From positions 62,001-126,000 of the forward strand of contig JANQQL010000025.1 of the NCBI GenBank assembly GCA_028289345.1: a stretch of 64,000 nt of DNA, given 5' to 3'. Of this stretch, positions 54,178 to 63,081 are shown piece after piece. Within the stretch, counting starts at the first letter, position 1. Every line of letters begins with the position of its first letter. A program made the translations under genes and the position numbers. This stretch comes from Planctomycetota bacterium. GTDB lineage: Bacteria > Planctomycetota > B15-G4 > SIAN01. Under the pieces are notes generated by a model. The model searched no databases and was not told the DNA's origin. It worked only from the letters and a program-made list of their open reading frames with translations.

Positions 54178-54714
54178 TCACCCCTCCTTCCGCACGTATT
54201 CCACTGTCACAAGCGGCACACCTTCAATATTCATCGTGAACAACATTCCGTCGTCGCCAAACTCCATGGTGTTGACCATCTCTGCTTCTTCTCCATCCAT
54301 GCCGCGCGAGATTCCATGCATGGTGAGGGTGTTGCTGTCGGCGTCGTAGGTGCCTTCCGAGGTCACCAGGAGCGGGGTCATGGAGTCGACCCAAGCCGAG
54401 ACGAACTTCTTCTTCAGTGGGTCGTAGCCGAGTAGTTCGAGGCCGGTGAACGGTTGGCCCATGGCGGTGGTCTCCAGGCGGCGGATGCTCCAAAGTCCGC
54501 CAAGAGAGGTCTCGACGGTGCTGGTGCCGTCCGCTTCGCCGGTGACGCCGCCCATCTTGATGTTGTACTCCCCCGCGAGGCTGTCGAGCCATTGGAGCTC
54601 TTTGGATGCGGGAGTTGCAGGGGCTTCTTGGGAAGCTGATCTGCCGGCGGCAAAGCTGACGATGCCTGTGGCGAGGAGGGCGACGAGGACGAGAATGGTT
54701 CGATTCATGTTCAT
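54178..54714 (-). CDS. DUF1579 family protein
   Basis: This is a 178-residue protein with an N-terminal signal or anchor (TILVLVALLATGIVSFAAG). The DUF1579 domain covers about 38-178, with LDSLAGEYNIKM at the start, GLWSIRRLETT, GLELLGYDPLKKKFVSAWVDS and a beta-barrel end. The function is unknown; members often accompany ArsR/AHSA1 pairs, as here. AAGGA lies about ten bases before the ATG. It is the last gene of a three-gene unit; 99 bases separate it from the AHSA1 gene. Confidence 0.88.
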   Translation of the reverse strand: MNMNRTILVLVALLATGIVSFAAGRSASQEAPATPASKELQWLDSLAGEYNIKMGGVTGEADGTSTVETSLGGLWSIRRLETTAMGQPFTGLELLGYDPLKKKFVSAWVDSMTPLLVTSEGTYDADSNTLTMHGISRGMDGEEAEMVNTMEFGDDGMLFTMNIEGVPLVTVEYVRKEG

Positions 54715-54813
54715 GATGGCGGTTCCTTCTTCCGGTGCTTTCCAGCTGTCTCGTAGGGATCAGAGTTCGACGGCTTGGAGATCGCTTGCGAGATCCGTCA
54801 CGAGCGATGTCTG

Positions 54814-55296
54814 TCAGGAGTTGGCGCGCAGTGTCGGGATCAACTCGTCGAGGGTGTTGTAGGAAGCGGCGTAGCCTTCCTGGAATCCCGGCTGCATGGC
54901 CGCATCTCGAGCATCCTGGGTGAGGTACTCGATCTCGACGGTGATGGTCGTCTGTTCGGCGGTTTCCAAGAATGTGGCGGTGACGGTGCTGTTGCCTTCT
55001 GGCCAACCGTCGTAGGCCTCCGTATAGACGATGCGCTGGTTCTCGACGATCTCCTTGAACTCCGCGGTCATTCCCATCTCGAACTCGGGATTCTTCCACA
55101 CGTATCGAGCTGTTCCACCGACGCGAAAATCGATTTCGCAGACGGGGAGCGAGTGATCCGGAGGGCCGGTCATCCATTGCTTGACGAGGTCGGGTTCGAT
55201 GTGAGCGCGCCACACCAAGGCCAACGGTGCATCGAAGGTCCGCTTGATCCGAATCGAGGTGGGGGTCGGCGTGGTGAATTCGTCGAGCGGCTTCAT
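54814..55296 (-). CDS. SRPBCC/AHSA1-domain protein
   Basis: This is a 160-residue cytoplasmic protein of the AHSA1/SRPBCC superfamily: IRIKRTFDAPLALVWRAH, LVKQWMTGP, FRVGGTARYVW and a C-terminal helix (GFQEGYAASYNTLDELI) over a ligand-binding groove. It overlaps the ArsR gene by four bases, so the two are co-translated. ArsR-AHSA1 pairs are very common in bacteria; the ligand is rarely known. Confidence 0.9.
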   Translation of the reverse strand: MKPLDEFTTPTPTSIRIKRTFDAPLALVWRAHIEPDLVKQWMTGPPDHSLPVCEIDFRVGGTARYVWKNPEFEMGMTAEFKEIVENQRIVYTEAYDGWPEGNSTVTATFLETAEQTTITVEIEYLTQDARDAAMQPGFQEGYAASYNTLDELIPTLRANS

Positions 55297-55631
55297 GGTT
55301 TCGGCTTCTCCTTCGGGGTCTTGAGTGTTTCGAGGAGCTGGTCGAGCCTCGAGTAGTTGTCGCGGTAGATGGTTTCGAGTTCACCGAGCCACGCGCTCAG
55401 GGCGTGCAGGCCTTTCGGCTCCAGTTTGCACGGGCGTGTTTGAGCAACCCGCGAGCGAGAGATGAGCCCGGCCTTTTCGAGAGATTTGAGATGGGACGAA
55501 ATCGTTGGCTGGGTGAGCTCGAAGCAATCCACGAGTTCCGAGACCGTGGCCGTTCCCCGAGCGAGACGTCCGACGATTTGCCGGCGGGTGGGGTCGGCGA
55601 GGGCGGTGAGGGTTTGGTCGAGCAGCTCCAT
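55293..55631 (-). CDS. ArsR-family transcriptional regulator
   Basis: This is a 112-residue winged-helix regulator starting at the ATG at 55631 (GAGAAG upstream); a TTG at 55667 would add 12 residues. The opening LTALADPTRRQIVGRL, the recognition helix in TQPTISSHLKSLEKAGL and the wing (ISRSRVAQTRPCKL) are typical. There is no cysteine metal site of the classical ArsR type in alpha-3, so it is unlikely to sense metals; it is closer to the SdpR-like members that accompany AHSA1 genes. It probably represses its own operon. Confidence 0.9.
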   Translation of the reverse strand: MELLDQTLTALADPTRRQIVGRLARGTATVSELVDCFELTQPTISSHLKSLEKAGLISRSRVAQTRPCKLEPKGLHALSAWLGELETIYRDNYSRLDQLLETLKTPKEKPKP

Positions 55632-55646
55632 AATGGATAGCTTCTC

Positions 55647-55658
55647 ATCTATATAGAT
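55647..55658. promoter_or_regulatory. Perfect AT palindrome, possible ArsR operator
   Basis: ATCTATATAGAT is a perfect 12-base palindrome in a very AT-rich patch 16 bases upstream of the ArsR start codon. This position suits autorepression by the dimeric regulator. The TATATAG core could also act as a -10 box. Confidence 0.5.
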
Positions 55659-55830
55659 ATACGTCAATATGATTATCGAAACTTTCTTCTCGGGGAGTCA
55701 GTAAGGGAGGACGGATGGCGTGCGGTTCTCGGATTCCGTGCGATCACCGGTTCCAAATCAGTTTCCGATCAATGCCGACCCGGCGCGACATCCGCATTTC
55801 CCCGATCGGTGGACCTGGAGGAACACCGGA

Positions 55831-56295
55831 ATGACTTTGGTTTCCACGAATCTCCGGCGACGACACCGGACCCAAGCATCTGCGTGGCAGTTGTTCGGGA
55901 TGCTCTTGTTGTTGAGCGTTGCGCCCGCCTGTCGGGTGGGGGAGACCCGTCCGCCTCAGCTGCTCGACGGAGCTGTTCACGACGTCTCCCTTCCCGCCTC
56001 CGCCGAAGAGTTCCAAGCCGAAGGCCCCGAAACCGTTCGCGTTCGTTTCCTCGTCAACGAACAGGGTGTGGTGGAAGCGGCGAAGGTTCGTCCGTCGAAG
56101 AACCCGTTGTTCGAAAAGGCGGCGCTCGAATTGGTGCGGTCCTGGCGTTTCGAACCAGGCCTCGTGGATGGGAAGCCCGTGTCGACGCCGATGGAAGTTC
56201 CCATCCGATTCGGTGTGGAAAAGGAAACGGACCGGGAAAAGTCGAATTCGGATTCCCCGGCTCCGGAGTCTGTCAACGACGAGTCTGCTGACTGA
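55831..56295 (+). CDS. TonB C-terminal-domain protein, possible lipoprotein
   Basis: This is a 154-residue protein starting at the ATG at 55831 (GGAGGAA upstream). A hydrophobic segment (LFGMLLLLSVAPAC) ends with a cysteine (C34) that could be a lipobox, though not a perfect one. The domain has VRVRFLVNEQGVVEAAKV and FEKAALELVRSWRFEPGLVDGKPV, the energy-transducer TonB C-terminal signature. A lipid anchor would be odd for a genuine TonB, which needs an inner-membrane helix, so it may have another role. It diverges from the ArsR operon. Confidence 0.78.
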   Translation: MTLVSTNLRRRHRTQASAWQLFGMLLLLSVAPACRVGETRPPQLLDGAVHDVSLPASAEEFQAEGPETVRVRFLVNEQGVVEAAKVRPSKNPLFEKAALELVRSWRFEPGLVDGKPVSTPMEVPIRFGVEKETDREKSNSDSPAPESVNDESAD

Positions 56296-56650
56296 GTTCG
56301 TCAGCGACGGCATGGGTGCCACGATGCGGAACGCATTGCTGGTGGCGTGTCCTTGTCCGAAAGCACCGGTGATTGCAGGGGCCACGAGTCGCGGCGACGA
56401 ATGTCTCCGTGGCGAATCCCGGAGCGATCTTGAACGGTTTCCAGTGAGCGGCGTCCGGAGCTCCTATCGCGCAGAAGGCTAGTGCGCAAAAGGCCCGTGA
56501 TGCCATGCACGGAGACTCGTGGGGCTCATCAGGTGTCTTCGATCGGCGAGTTGATTGAAACTGTCGATCGCCGGTATCGTAGGATCCCAATCATTCCAAT
56601 TGCACACGGCCGCAATCGAGCTTCATGAATGGCACCTTGGGGGAGGAGCA
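56296..56650. other. Intergenic region upstream of the beta-helix array, no gene recognised
   Basis: These 355 bases should contain the promoter of the tandem array. A minus-strand frame (56273-56590) is open, but it lacks a convincing start, family match or binding site. Confidence 0.45.
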
Positions 56651-58771
56651 ATGTGCAAAGGAGGCCTCGCATTTCTTGCGGTTGCATTTTTGTGCCAACC
56701 GCTCGTGGGCAAAGTCATCTACGTCGACTCGACAGCGAGTGGATTGAATGACGGGACCTCATGGGCCGATGCGTATCGGCACCTTCAGGATGCCCTCCAT
56801 CAAGCCGACCCAGGCGACCAGTTGTGGATTGCCGCGGGGGTTTATCGACCCGATCAAGGAGTCGGCTACAGCCTTGGAGATCGGTCAGCTTCCTTCCTGA
56901 TTGGTGACCAACTGCAGCTGTTCGGAGGATTTGTCGGGAACGAGTCGTCGATCACCGACAGGACCATCAGCCAACCGACGATTCTGAGCGGGGATCTGCT
57001 GGAGGACGACGGGCCACTACCCGTTGGATACGAAGACAATAGTTTTCACGTCCTTCGCGCGGATTTCATCGGGGCCGGAACCCAATTGGATGGGCTCGTC
57101 ATCTCCGGCGGGAATGCAGACGGCGGTGGCATCGATGAGTTCGGAGGCGGGGTTTTCTTACTCGCCTCATCACTCACGATGATCAACTGTTCCATTCGGG
57201 AGAGCCGGGCCTTGAATCAAGGCGGCGGGTTGTTCTCCGTCGCAAGCGGGCTGTCCCTTCTGACGTGTGATGTCGAACAGAACATGGCAGAGGACGGTGG
57301 CGGTGTGGCGGCGCTCGGGGGCATGCTGACAATCACGAACGGCAGCTTCTCCGAGAATGTTTCGTCCGACCAGGGTGGCGGAATCTACGCGGCCGGTTGT
57401 GCGGGGCAGTGGACCGATTGCCGGTTCGAAGGCAACCTGGGTGTCTCTGGCGCCGCGTTTCGCGGAATCGACGCATTGCTGGAAATCACGGGGTCCACTT
57501 TTGCAAACAATGAGCTTGGCGCTGTATGGCTCGCGCGAGGAACGACGGTTTTCCACGACTGCTCTTTCCTAAGAAACGCGGGCGGCGCGCTCGTTGATGC
57601 CGAGGGTGTCACAAGTATTTCTCAGTGTCGCTTTGAGGAAAACTCGGAGGACTTTCAGGGGGGCGGCGCCATTCGCTTTCGGGAATCGATCTTCGATATC
57701 CGAGAGTCGAGATTCGCGCGAAACTCGACGCTCAGCAATGGTGGTGCCATCCTGATAGACGCCGAGGCAGCGGGTGCCGTCGTGGCGAGTCAGTTCTTGG
57801 ACAACATCGGTTTGTTTGGTTCCGGCGGTGCGCTCGCTTACCGTTCCACCCGTTACTCGGAGGTTGTCGTCGCCTCGTCGTACTTCGGCGGAAATCTCGC
57901 GGGCGAGGACGGCGGTGCTGCATCGATGGATGACGCGGGTCGAATCGACATCGTCAATTCGATCTTTTCAGCAAACCACGCCATTGGTGGGGACGGTGGC
58001 GCGATTCGGGCCGATGGAATCTTTGGTCTGCAAAGCTGTACGGTCGTCGGAAACTCCGCCCAGAATGGAAGCACCGGTGGGTTGTTTTGCGCTGTCCGAG
58101 ACTCCACCGTTCAGAACTGTGTCTTGTGGGCAAACGTCGATTCTTTCCCCCCTGCCGAATCGGCGCAGCTCGTCACGAATTCGAACAGCGAGGTTGCGTA
58201 CAGCTGCATCGAGGGTCTCGATGTCTACTCCGGAAACGGGAACCACGGACTCGACCCACGTTTCGTCAACGTCGTTGGGCAGGACGGGATTCCGGGCACT
58301 GCGGATGATCAGCTCGGACTCGGGGCGAATTCGCCGTGCATCGATGCGGGAAACAACCTCCTTGTCCCGATGGATGTCGTTGACCTTGATCTTGACGCGA
58401 ACACCGCGGAGGTGATCCCATGGGATGGGAGTGGTTTTGCCAGATTCGTGGATCTTGAAGCCGTGGTCGACACGGGAGTTTCGGGCAATGGATTCGATGA
58501 GGTTGTCGACATGGGAGCCTACGAGGCGCGGGACTGCGATGGGGACGGAATTCCCGACTTGGAAGAGATCGTGACGGGTTTCTCCAGTGATTGCAACGGG
58601 AATGGAATTCCGGACGACTGTGAAATCGCTGATGGCGATGCGATGGACTGCAACGGAAATGGGGTCCCCGATTGCTGTGATATCTGGTCCAACACCTCTC
58701 GCGATTTCGCACCCAGAAATGGAGTGCCCGACGAGTGCGAACCATTCGGGCGCACGAGTTCCTGGCGATGA
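56651..58771 (+). CDS. Secreted right-handed beta-helix protein 1 of the tandem array
   Basis: This is a 706-residue exported protein. GGGAGGAG before the ATG at 56651 is an excellent binding site; the signal is LAFLAVAFLCQPLVG. It opens with IYVDSTASGLNDGTSWADA, then about 450 residues of parallel beta-helix with short GGG-rich coils (EDGGGVAALGG, DQGGGIYAAG), of the polymorphic-membrane-protein/choice-of-anchor Q type. The block GLDVYSGNGN, LDPRFV, SPCIDAGNN follows, then a tail of DCNGNGIPDDCE-like calcium-type repeats and PRNGVPDECEP. It is probably an adhesin or polysaccharide-binding protein. Its stop overlaps the next start. Confidence 0.85.
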   Translation: MCKGGLAFLAVAFLCQPLVGKVIYVDSTASGLNDGTSWADAYRHLQDALHQADPGDQLWIAAGVYRPDQGVGYSLGDRSASFLIGDQLQLFGGFVGNESSITDRTISQPTILSGDLLEDDGPLPVGYEDNSFHVLRADFIGAGTQLDGLVISGGNADGGGIDEFGGGVFLLASSLTMINCSIRESRALNQGGGLFSVASGLSLLTCDVEQNMAEDGGGVAALGGMLTITNGSFSENVSSDQGGGIYAAGCAGQWTDCRFEGNLGVSGAAFRGIDALLEITGSTFANNELGAVWLARGTTVFHDCSFLRNAGGALVDAEGVTSISQCRFEENSEDFQGGGAIRFRESIFDIRESRFARNSTLSNGGAILIDAEAAGAVVASQFLDNIGLFGSGGALAYRSTRYSEVVVASSYFGGNLAGEDGGAASMDDAGRIDIVNSIFSANHAIGGDGGAIRADGIFGLQSCTVVGNSAQNGSTGGLFCAVRDSTVQNCVLWANVDSFPPAESAQLVTNSNSEVAYSCIEGLDVYSGNGNHGLDPRFVNVVGQDGIPGTADDQLGLGANSPCIDAGNNLLVPMDVVDLDLDANTAEVIPWDGSGFARFVDLEAVVDTGVSGNGFDEVVDMGAYEARDCDGDGIPDLEEIVTGFSSDCNGNGIPDDCEIADGDAMDCNGNGVPDCCDIWSNTSRDFAPRNGVPDECEPFGRTSSWR

Positions 58772-60897
58772 CCGGCGTTCTGTCGGTCCTGAAGGGGATT
58801 TGGGTCAGCGCTTCCATGACCGTCGCCGGGACCGCATCGCCAATCTATGTCAACCACCTCGCGACCGGTTCCGGAGATGGAACCAGTTGGAATGACGCCT
58901 TCGTCGATCTCCAGGACGCTCTGGCTTTTGCCGCCAACGGTGACGAAATCTGGGTGGCCGTGGGGACCCATCGACCCGATCGGGGAATCGGAATTCAACC
59001 GGGAGATCGCAATGCCTCTTTTCAAGTGCCGTACGGGGTTCGCGTCCGAGGCGGATTCCTGGGGATGGAAAGCCGACCAGAACAACGACCTGGTCCATCG
59101 CAGCGGACGACTCTCAGCGGTGATTTGAACGGGGACGACGGAGCACCTTTCACCAACCGTGGTGACAACAGTTTCCATGTGGTCTCGATGGAACTTGCGG
59201 GTGACCAGGGCCTTCTCGAGCGACTGAGCATCCGTGGAGGGGATGCTGTGGGGAGTCCACGGGGAGAGTGGGCGGGAGGGCTGCGTCTGATTGTCTCGAG
59301 TCCCAGGATTCGCGATTGCGAGATTCGAGACAACGCCGGAGAGCGCGGAGGAGGGATCTTCAGCTTGGCCGGCACGATTGTTCTCGAAGACACCGCGGTG
59401 CAAGGCAATCAAGCAGAAGATGGCGCCGGGTGGTATTCCGTCGGATCGAACTCTGTCGTGACCGGTTGCGTCTTCGAGTCAAACGTTGCGGATGACGAAG
59501 GCGGCGGCGCCCGATTGGAGGCCGGAACTCACCGATTTGATCAATGCTTGTTCCTGTCGAATGTGGCGGGAGACGCCGGCGCGATTGAAGCCGTCGGTTT
59601 CAACTCCGTCGAAATCACCCGAACGAGATTGGAAGCCAATCGCGGTGGCGCGGTTCGCAGTCAGTACGAGGTGATTCTTCGGAACTGTGAGATTCTGTCC
59701 AACGACGCTTCGACCGCTCGCGGTGCGGTCTTTGGAACGGGCGTGAGCCGGTTCACCATTCAGGGCTGCAAGTTCGAGGAGAACCGAGAGGGTGCTCTCG
59801 TCGCGGAAGGGGAGGCATTGTTTCTTGAAGACTCCTCTTTTCTGCTGAATCTCGACACTTCGGGGACGGGCCCGGTGCAGATCGGCGTCCAGGAGGGGTA
59901 CGTGGCGCGGACTTCGTTCGAAAGAAACGTCAGCCTCCTGGGCGACGGCGGAGCCGTCTTTCTGCGCCGCCAGATTCCATTCGTGGATTGCGTCTTCCGG
60001 CAGAACATTGCATCCCGGCACGGAGGGGCTTTCTATTCCATGACTTTTTTGACGCGCTCCGTGTTCTCGAACTGCGTGTTCGTGGGGAATGTGGCGGCGG
60101 GTGGAAATGGTGGTGCGCTGTACGTCGACAACTCGTTTGACGTTTCCAACTGTACGTTGGTCGGCAATCTGGCCAGGCAAGGGGCTGGTGGAGCGATTTT
60201 CAGCACCTTCCCAGGAATGATCTACAACAACATTCTTTGGGGGAATGAAGATCTGGATGGGAGCTTGGAAAGCTCTCAGTTGACGCACTTCACGGGGGGA
60301 GGCGAGCCGCCTCGGTATTGCTGCATTCAAGGGCTCGATGCTTACTCGGGGAACGGCAACATTGGCCAGGACCCTCGATTTGTGGATGCGTACGGTGCCG
60401 ACGGGATTCTGGGAACCTCGGACGATGACCTGAGGCTGCTGGGCGAGTCACCGTGCATTGATGCCGGGGACAACGGGCTGGTGCTCGGGGACTTGGCAGA
60501 TGTCGACGGCGACGGGGATATTCAAGAGCCGGCCCCCAGAGATTTTCGTCAACTCCCTCGGTTCTCGGACATTCTCTTGGTGCCCGATGTTGGTGTCTCT
60601 GGAAGCGGCTTCTTGGAAGTTGTCGATCTCGGTGCGTTTGAATCTCAGGACTGCAATCAGAACGGGTTGGTGGACGCGGACGAGATTCTCATGAACATGA
60701 GGAATGATTGTGACGCCAACGGAGTGATTGACGACTGTGAGATCCTCTCGGGAACTGCGCAGGACTGCAACCAGAACTGGATTCCTGATTGCTGTGATCT
60801 CGCCGCGGGTCGCTCAGAAGACCGATCACCCAAGAATGGGGTTCCCGATGAGTGTGAATCGATGGAACGTGGTCAGAGCTTGCGAGAGGCGAAGTGA
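58768..60897 (+). CDS. Secreted right-handed beta-helix protein 2 of the tandem array
   Basis: This is a 709-residue protein. The ATG at 58768 overlaps the previous stop (ATGA). A signal-like N-terminus leads into IYVNHLATGSGDGTSWNDA. The parallel beta-helix fills about 60-500, followed by GLDAYSGNGN, QDPRFVDAYG, SPCIDAGDN and a tail with DCNQNGLVDADE, DCNQNWIPDCCD and PKNGVPDECES. The domain plan matches its neighbours throughout, so the array arose by duplication. Charged residues after the last motif (LREAK) replace the SW ending seen in genes 1 and 3. Confidence 0.85.
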   Translation: MTGVLSVLKGIWVSASMTVAGTASPIYVNHLATGSGDGTSWNDAFVDLQDALAFAANGDEIWVAVGTHRPDRGIGIQPGDRNASFQVPYGVRVRGGFLGMESRPEQRPGPSQRTTLSGDLNGDDGAPFTNRGDNSFHVVSMELAGDQGLLERLSIRGGDAVGSPRGEWAGGLRLIVSSPRIRDCEIRDNAGERGGGIFSLAGTIVLEDTAVQGNQAEDGAGWYSVGSNSVVTGCVFESNVADDEGGGARLEAGTHRFDQCLFLSNVAGDAGAIEAVGFNSVEITRTRLEANRGGAVRSQYEVILRNCEILSNDASTARGAVFGTGVSRFTIQGCKFEENREGALVAEGEALFLEDSSFLLNLDTSGTGPVQIGVQEGYVARTSFERNVSLLGDGGAVFLRRQIPFVDCVFRQNIASRHGGAFYSMTFLTRSVFSNCVFVGNVAAGGNGGALYVDNSFDVSNCTLVGNLARQGAGGAIFSTFPGMIYNNILWGNEDLDGSLESSQLTHFTGGGEPPRYCCIQGLDAYSGNGNIGQDPRFVDAYGADGILGTSDDDLRLLGESPCIDAGDNGLVLGDLADVDGDGDIQEPAPRDFRQLPRFSDILLVPDVGVSGSGFLEVVDLGAFESQDCNQNGLVDADEILMNMRNDCDANGVIDDCEILSGTAQDCNQNWIPDCCDLAAGRSEDRSPKNGVPDECESMERGQSLREAK

Positions 60898-60942
60898 GCC
60901 AAGGGAGGCCGTGGTGATGGTTCCGCGAGGTCGTCAATTGTG

Positions 60943-63045
60943 ATGGAAGTATGGGCCATCGCTCTGATTCTTGCGGCCCCGCTGGAGACGTCTCCCATCT
61001 ACGTGGATGCGAGCGCGTTGGGTCAAGACGATGGAACGAGTTGGGAGAACGCCTTTTCGAGTTTGCAGGATGCCCTTCGGGTCGCCTCGGCCGGCGATCA
61101 AGTGTGGGTCGCTCAAGGGACCTATCATCCGGATCGCGGGCAAGGTCAGGTCCGGGGTGATCGCTGGGCATCGTTCTTGGTTCCCGACGGAGTGGGGGTC
61201 CACGGCGGATTTCTCGGTGATGAGCGTGCGCTGTGGGATCGCCCGGAAGATGCCCCGGCCACGGTGTTGAGCGGCGACCTGAATCAGGATGATCCGGTCA
61301 GCTCTGCGGACAACAGCTTCCACGTCGTCACTTTGCGCCTGGCGGGTCCGGGAACGATGTTGGATCGCCTCTCCATCATTGGAGGGAACGCCGATGGCTC
61401 CGGGCTGAACTCGGTCGGCGGAGGCGTCATCCTCCTGGCATCGAGTCCGACTCTTGTGGAATGCAGAATCGCGGACAACCAGGCGATTCACGGAGCCGGA
61501 GCATTCAGCATCTCTGGCTCTCTCATTCTGGATCGAGTTGCGATTCAGAGGAATACGACGACAAGAGGCGGCGCCGGGTGGTACGCGGTGGGATCCAGCC
61601 TGATGGTCACCGCGAGCGAGATTCTTGACAACTCCGCCGACCAAGGAGGCGCCGGCTTCTACGTCGAGGAAGGCACCTCTCGTTTTCGGGACTGCCGGTT
61701 TGAGCGGAATCACGCCGGGGAGATCTCTACGGGGGGAGCGATTCTCTCATTGGACTCTTTGGGCGAAACGGAGATCTTGAATTGTCACTTCTCTGCCAAT
61801 CAGGCATTCCGAGGGGCGGCGATCAGCATGTCTGGCGACCGTCTGGTGGTGTCTTCAAGTGAGTTCCGAGACAACGCTGGTGGCGCGGTCGAAACCAATG
61901 AAGCCGAGCTTCACGTCACCGATTGCGTGTTTGCGCGAAACGAGGGTGTCGCCATCAATGTTCGGGGCTTTCTCGAACGTCCACGGATTGAGATCTTCGA
62001 CTCTCGGTTCACGAGTAACTTTGGGTCCTCGGGGGGTGCCGTCTCTCTGGGGGCAGGGTGGGGTGGGATCGCCCGTTGTGTCTTCGAGGCGAATGGCGCG
62101 GGGCTTGGGGGCGCCGTCTCGGTTTCGAGACGGGACGATTTCTTCATCGTCGGGTCAACCTTTCGGCGAAACTGGGCGTTTCTTAGAGGCGGCGCCGTGT
62201 GGGGACAGCCGGCCATCGTCGGAAACTGCGTCTTCATTGCCAACTTCAGCTTGGAAGACAACGGAGGAGCGGTATCCATCGCCTCCGCAAGTCCCGGCCA
62301 GATCGCGAACTGCACCTTCATTGGCAACGATTCGAACCAGGGAATTGGCGGCGCGTTAGACGCGGAGTCCGATGTCTTGGTCGACAACTGCATCTTCTGG
62401 CAGAACTCTGACTCCGTGGGCACCCTTGACACGTCCCAGGTCTCCTTTGCGAACCCGCTCCAGCAGCCACGGCAAAGTTGCATTCAGGGTCTGGCCACCT
62501 ACGTCGGCAACGGGAATACCGGGCTCGACCCTCGGTTCCTCGATAGCGATGGGGCGGACGACATTCTTGGCACAGCGGATGACAACTTGCTTCTTGCGAC
62601 GGATTCCCCCTGTGTGGACGCTGGCAGCAACGAGCTCTCGGTCCCCGATGTCGCCGACGTCGATCAAGACATGGACGAACAGGAAGCGATGGCGCAGGAC
62701 ATCCTGGGAAGGAACCGCTTCGCAGATCTCATGTCGGTCCCTGATCTTGGGATTCCCGGCTACGGCTACGACCAAGTGGTCGACATGGGAGCGCACGAGG
62801 CCCGAGATTGCAACGAGAACGGGGTCGCGGATGCAGAAGAACTCTTCCTTATGCCCGGAAGAGATTGCGATCAGAATGGAATCCTCGATGAATGCGAGCC
62901 GTGGATCGACTGCAACGGAAATGGTGTCCACGACTCGTGCGACATCCTTTTCGGAGGATCCAGAGATCTCGCGCCTCGAAATGGAATCCCTGATGAGTGC
63001 GAACAACCGGATCGAACCCAAAGCTGGAAGCCGTCGGAGCCGTAG
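60943..63045 (+). CDS. Secreted right-handed beta-helix protein 3 of the tandem array
   Basis: This is a 700-residue protein starting at the ATG at 60943 (GTG 60940 would add one residue; GAGG upstream). A short signal (VWAIALILAAPLE) precedes IYVDASALGQDDGTSWENA. The beta-helix is followed by GLATYVGNGN, LDPRFLDSDG, SPCVDAGSN, then the tail with DCNENGVADAEE, DCDQNGILDECE, DCNGNGVHDSCD and PRNGIPDECEQ. It has one more calcium-type unit than its neighbours. It lies 45 bases after gene 2 and 36 bases before gene 4. Confidence 0.85.
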   Translation: MEVWAIALILAAPLETSPIYVDASALGQDDGTSWENAFSSLQDALRVASAGDQVWVAQGTYHPDRGQGQVRGDRWASFLVPDGVGVHGGFLGDERALWDRPEDAPATVLSGDLNQDDPVSSADNSFHVVTLRLAGPGTMLDRLSIIGGNADGSGLNSVGGGVILLASSPTLVECRIADNQAIHGAGAFSISGSLILDRVAIQRNTTTRGGAGWYAVGSSLMVTASEILDNSADQGGAGFYVEEGTSRFRDCRFERNHAGEISTGGAILSLDSLGETEILNCHFSANQAFRGAAISMSGDRLVVSSSEFRDNAGGAVETNEAELHVTDCVFARNEGVAINVRGFLERPRIEIFDSRFTSNFGSSGGAVSLGAGWGGIARCVFEANGAGLGGAVSVSRRDDFFIVGSTFRRNWAFLRGGAVWGQPAIVGNCVFIANFSLEDNGGAVSIASASPGQIANCTFIGNDSNQGIGGALDAESDVLVDNCIFWQNSDSVGTLDTSQVSFANPLQQPRQSCIQGLATYVGNGNTGLDPRFLDSDGADDILGTADDNLLLATDSPCVDAGSNELSVPDVADVDQDMDEQEAMAQDILGRNRFADLMSVPDLGIPGYGYDQVVDMGAHEARDCNENGVADAEELFLMPGRDCDQNGILDECEPWIDCNGNGVHDSCDILFGGSRDLAPRNGIPDECEQPDRTQSWKPSEP

Positions 63046-63081
63046 GGGAGGGTTCCGACAAGCAGGTCAGGAGCTCCTTGG

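Noticed and set aside
56273-56590. Minus-strand open frame of about 105 codons before the beta-helix array
   Set aside because: Its composition is partly protein-like, but there is no ribosome binding site, no family match, and it overlaps the end of the TonB-like gene.
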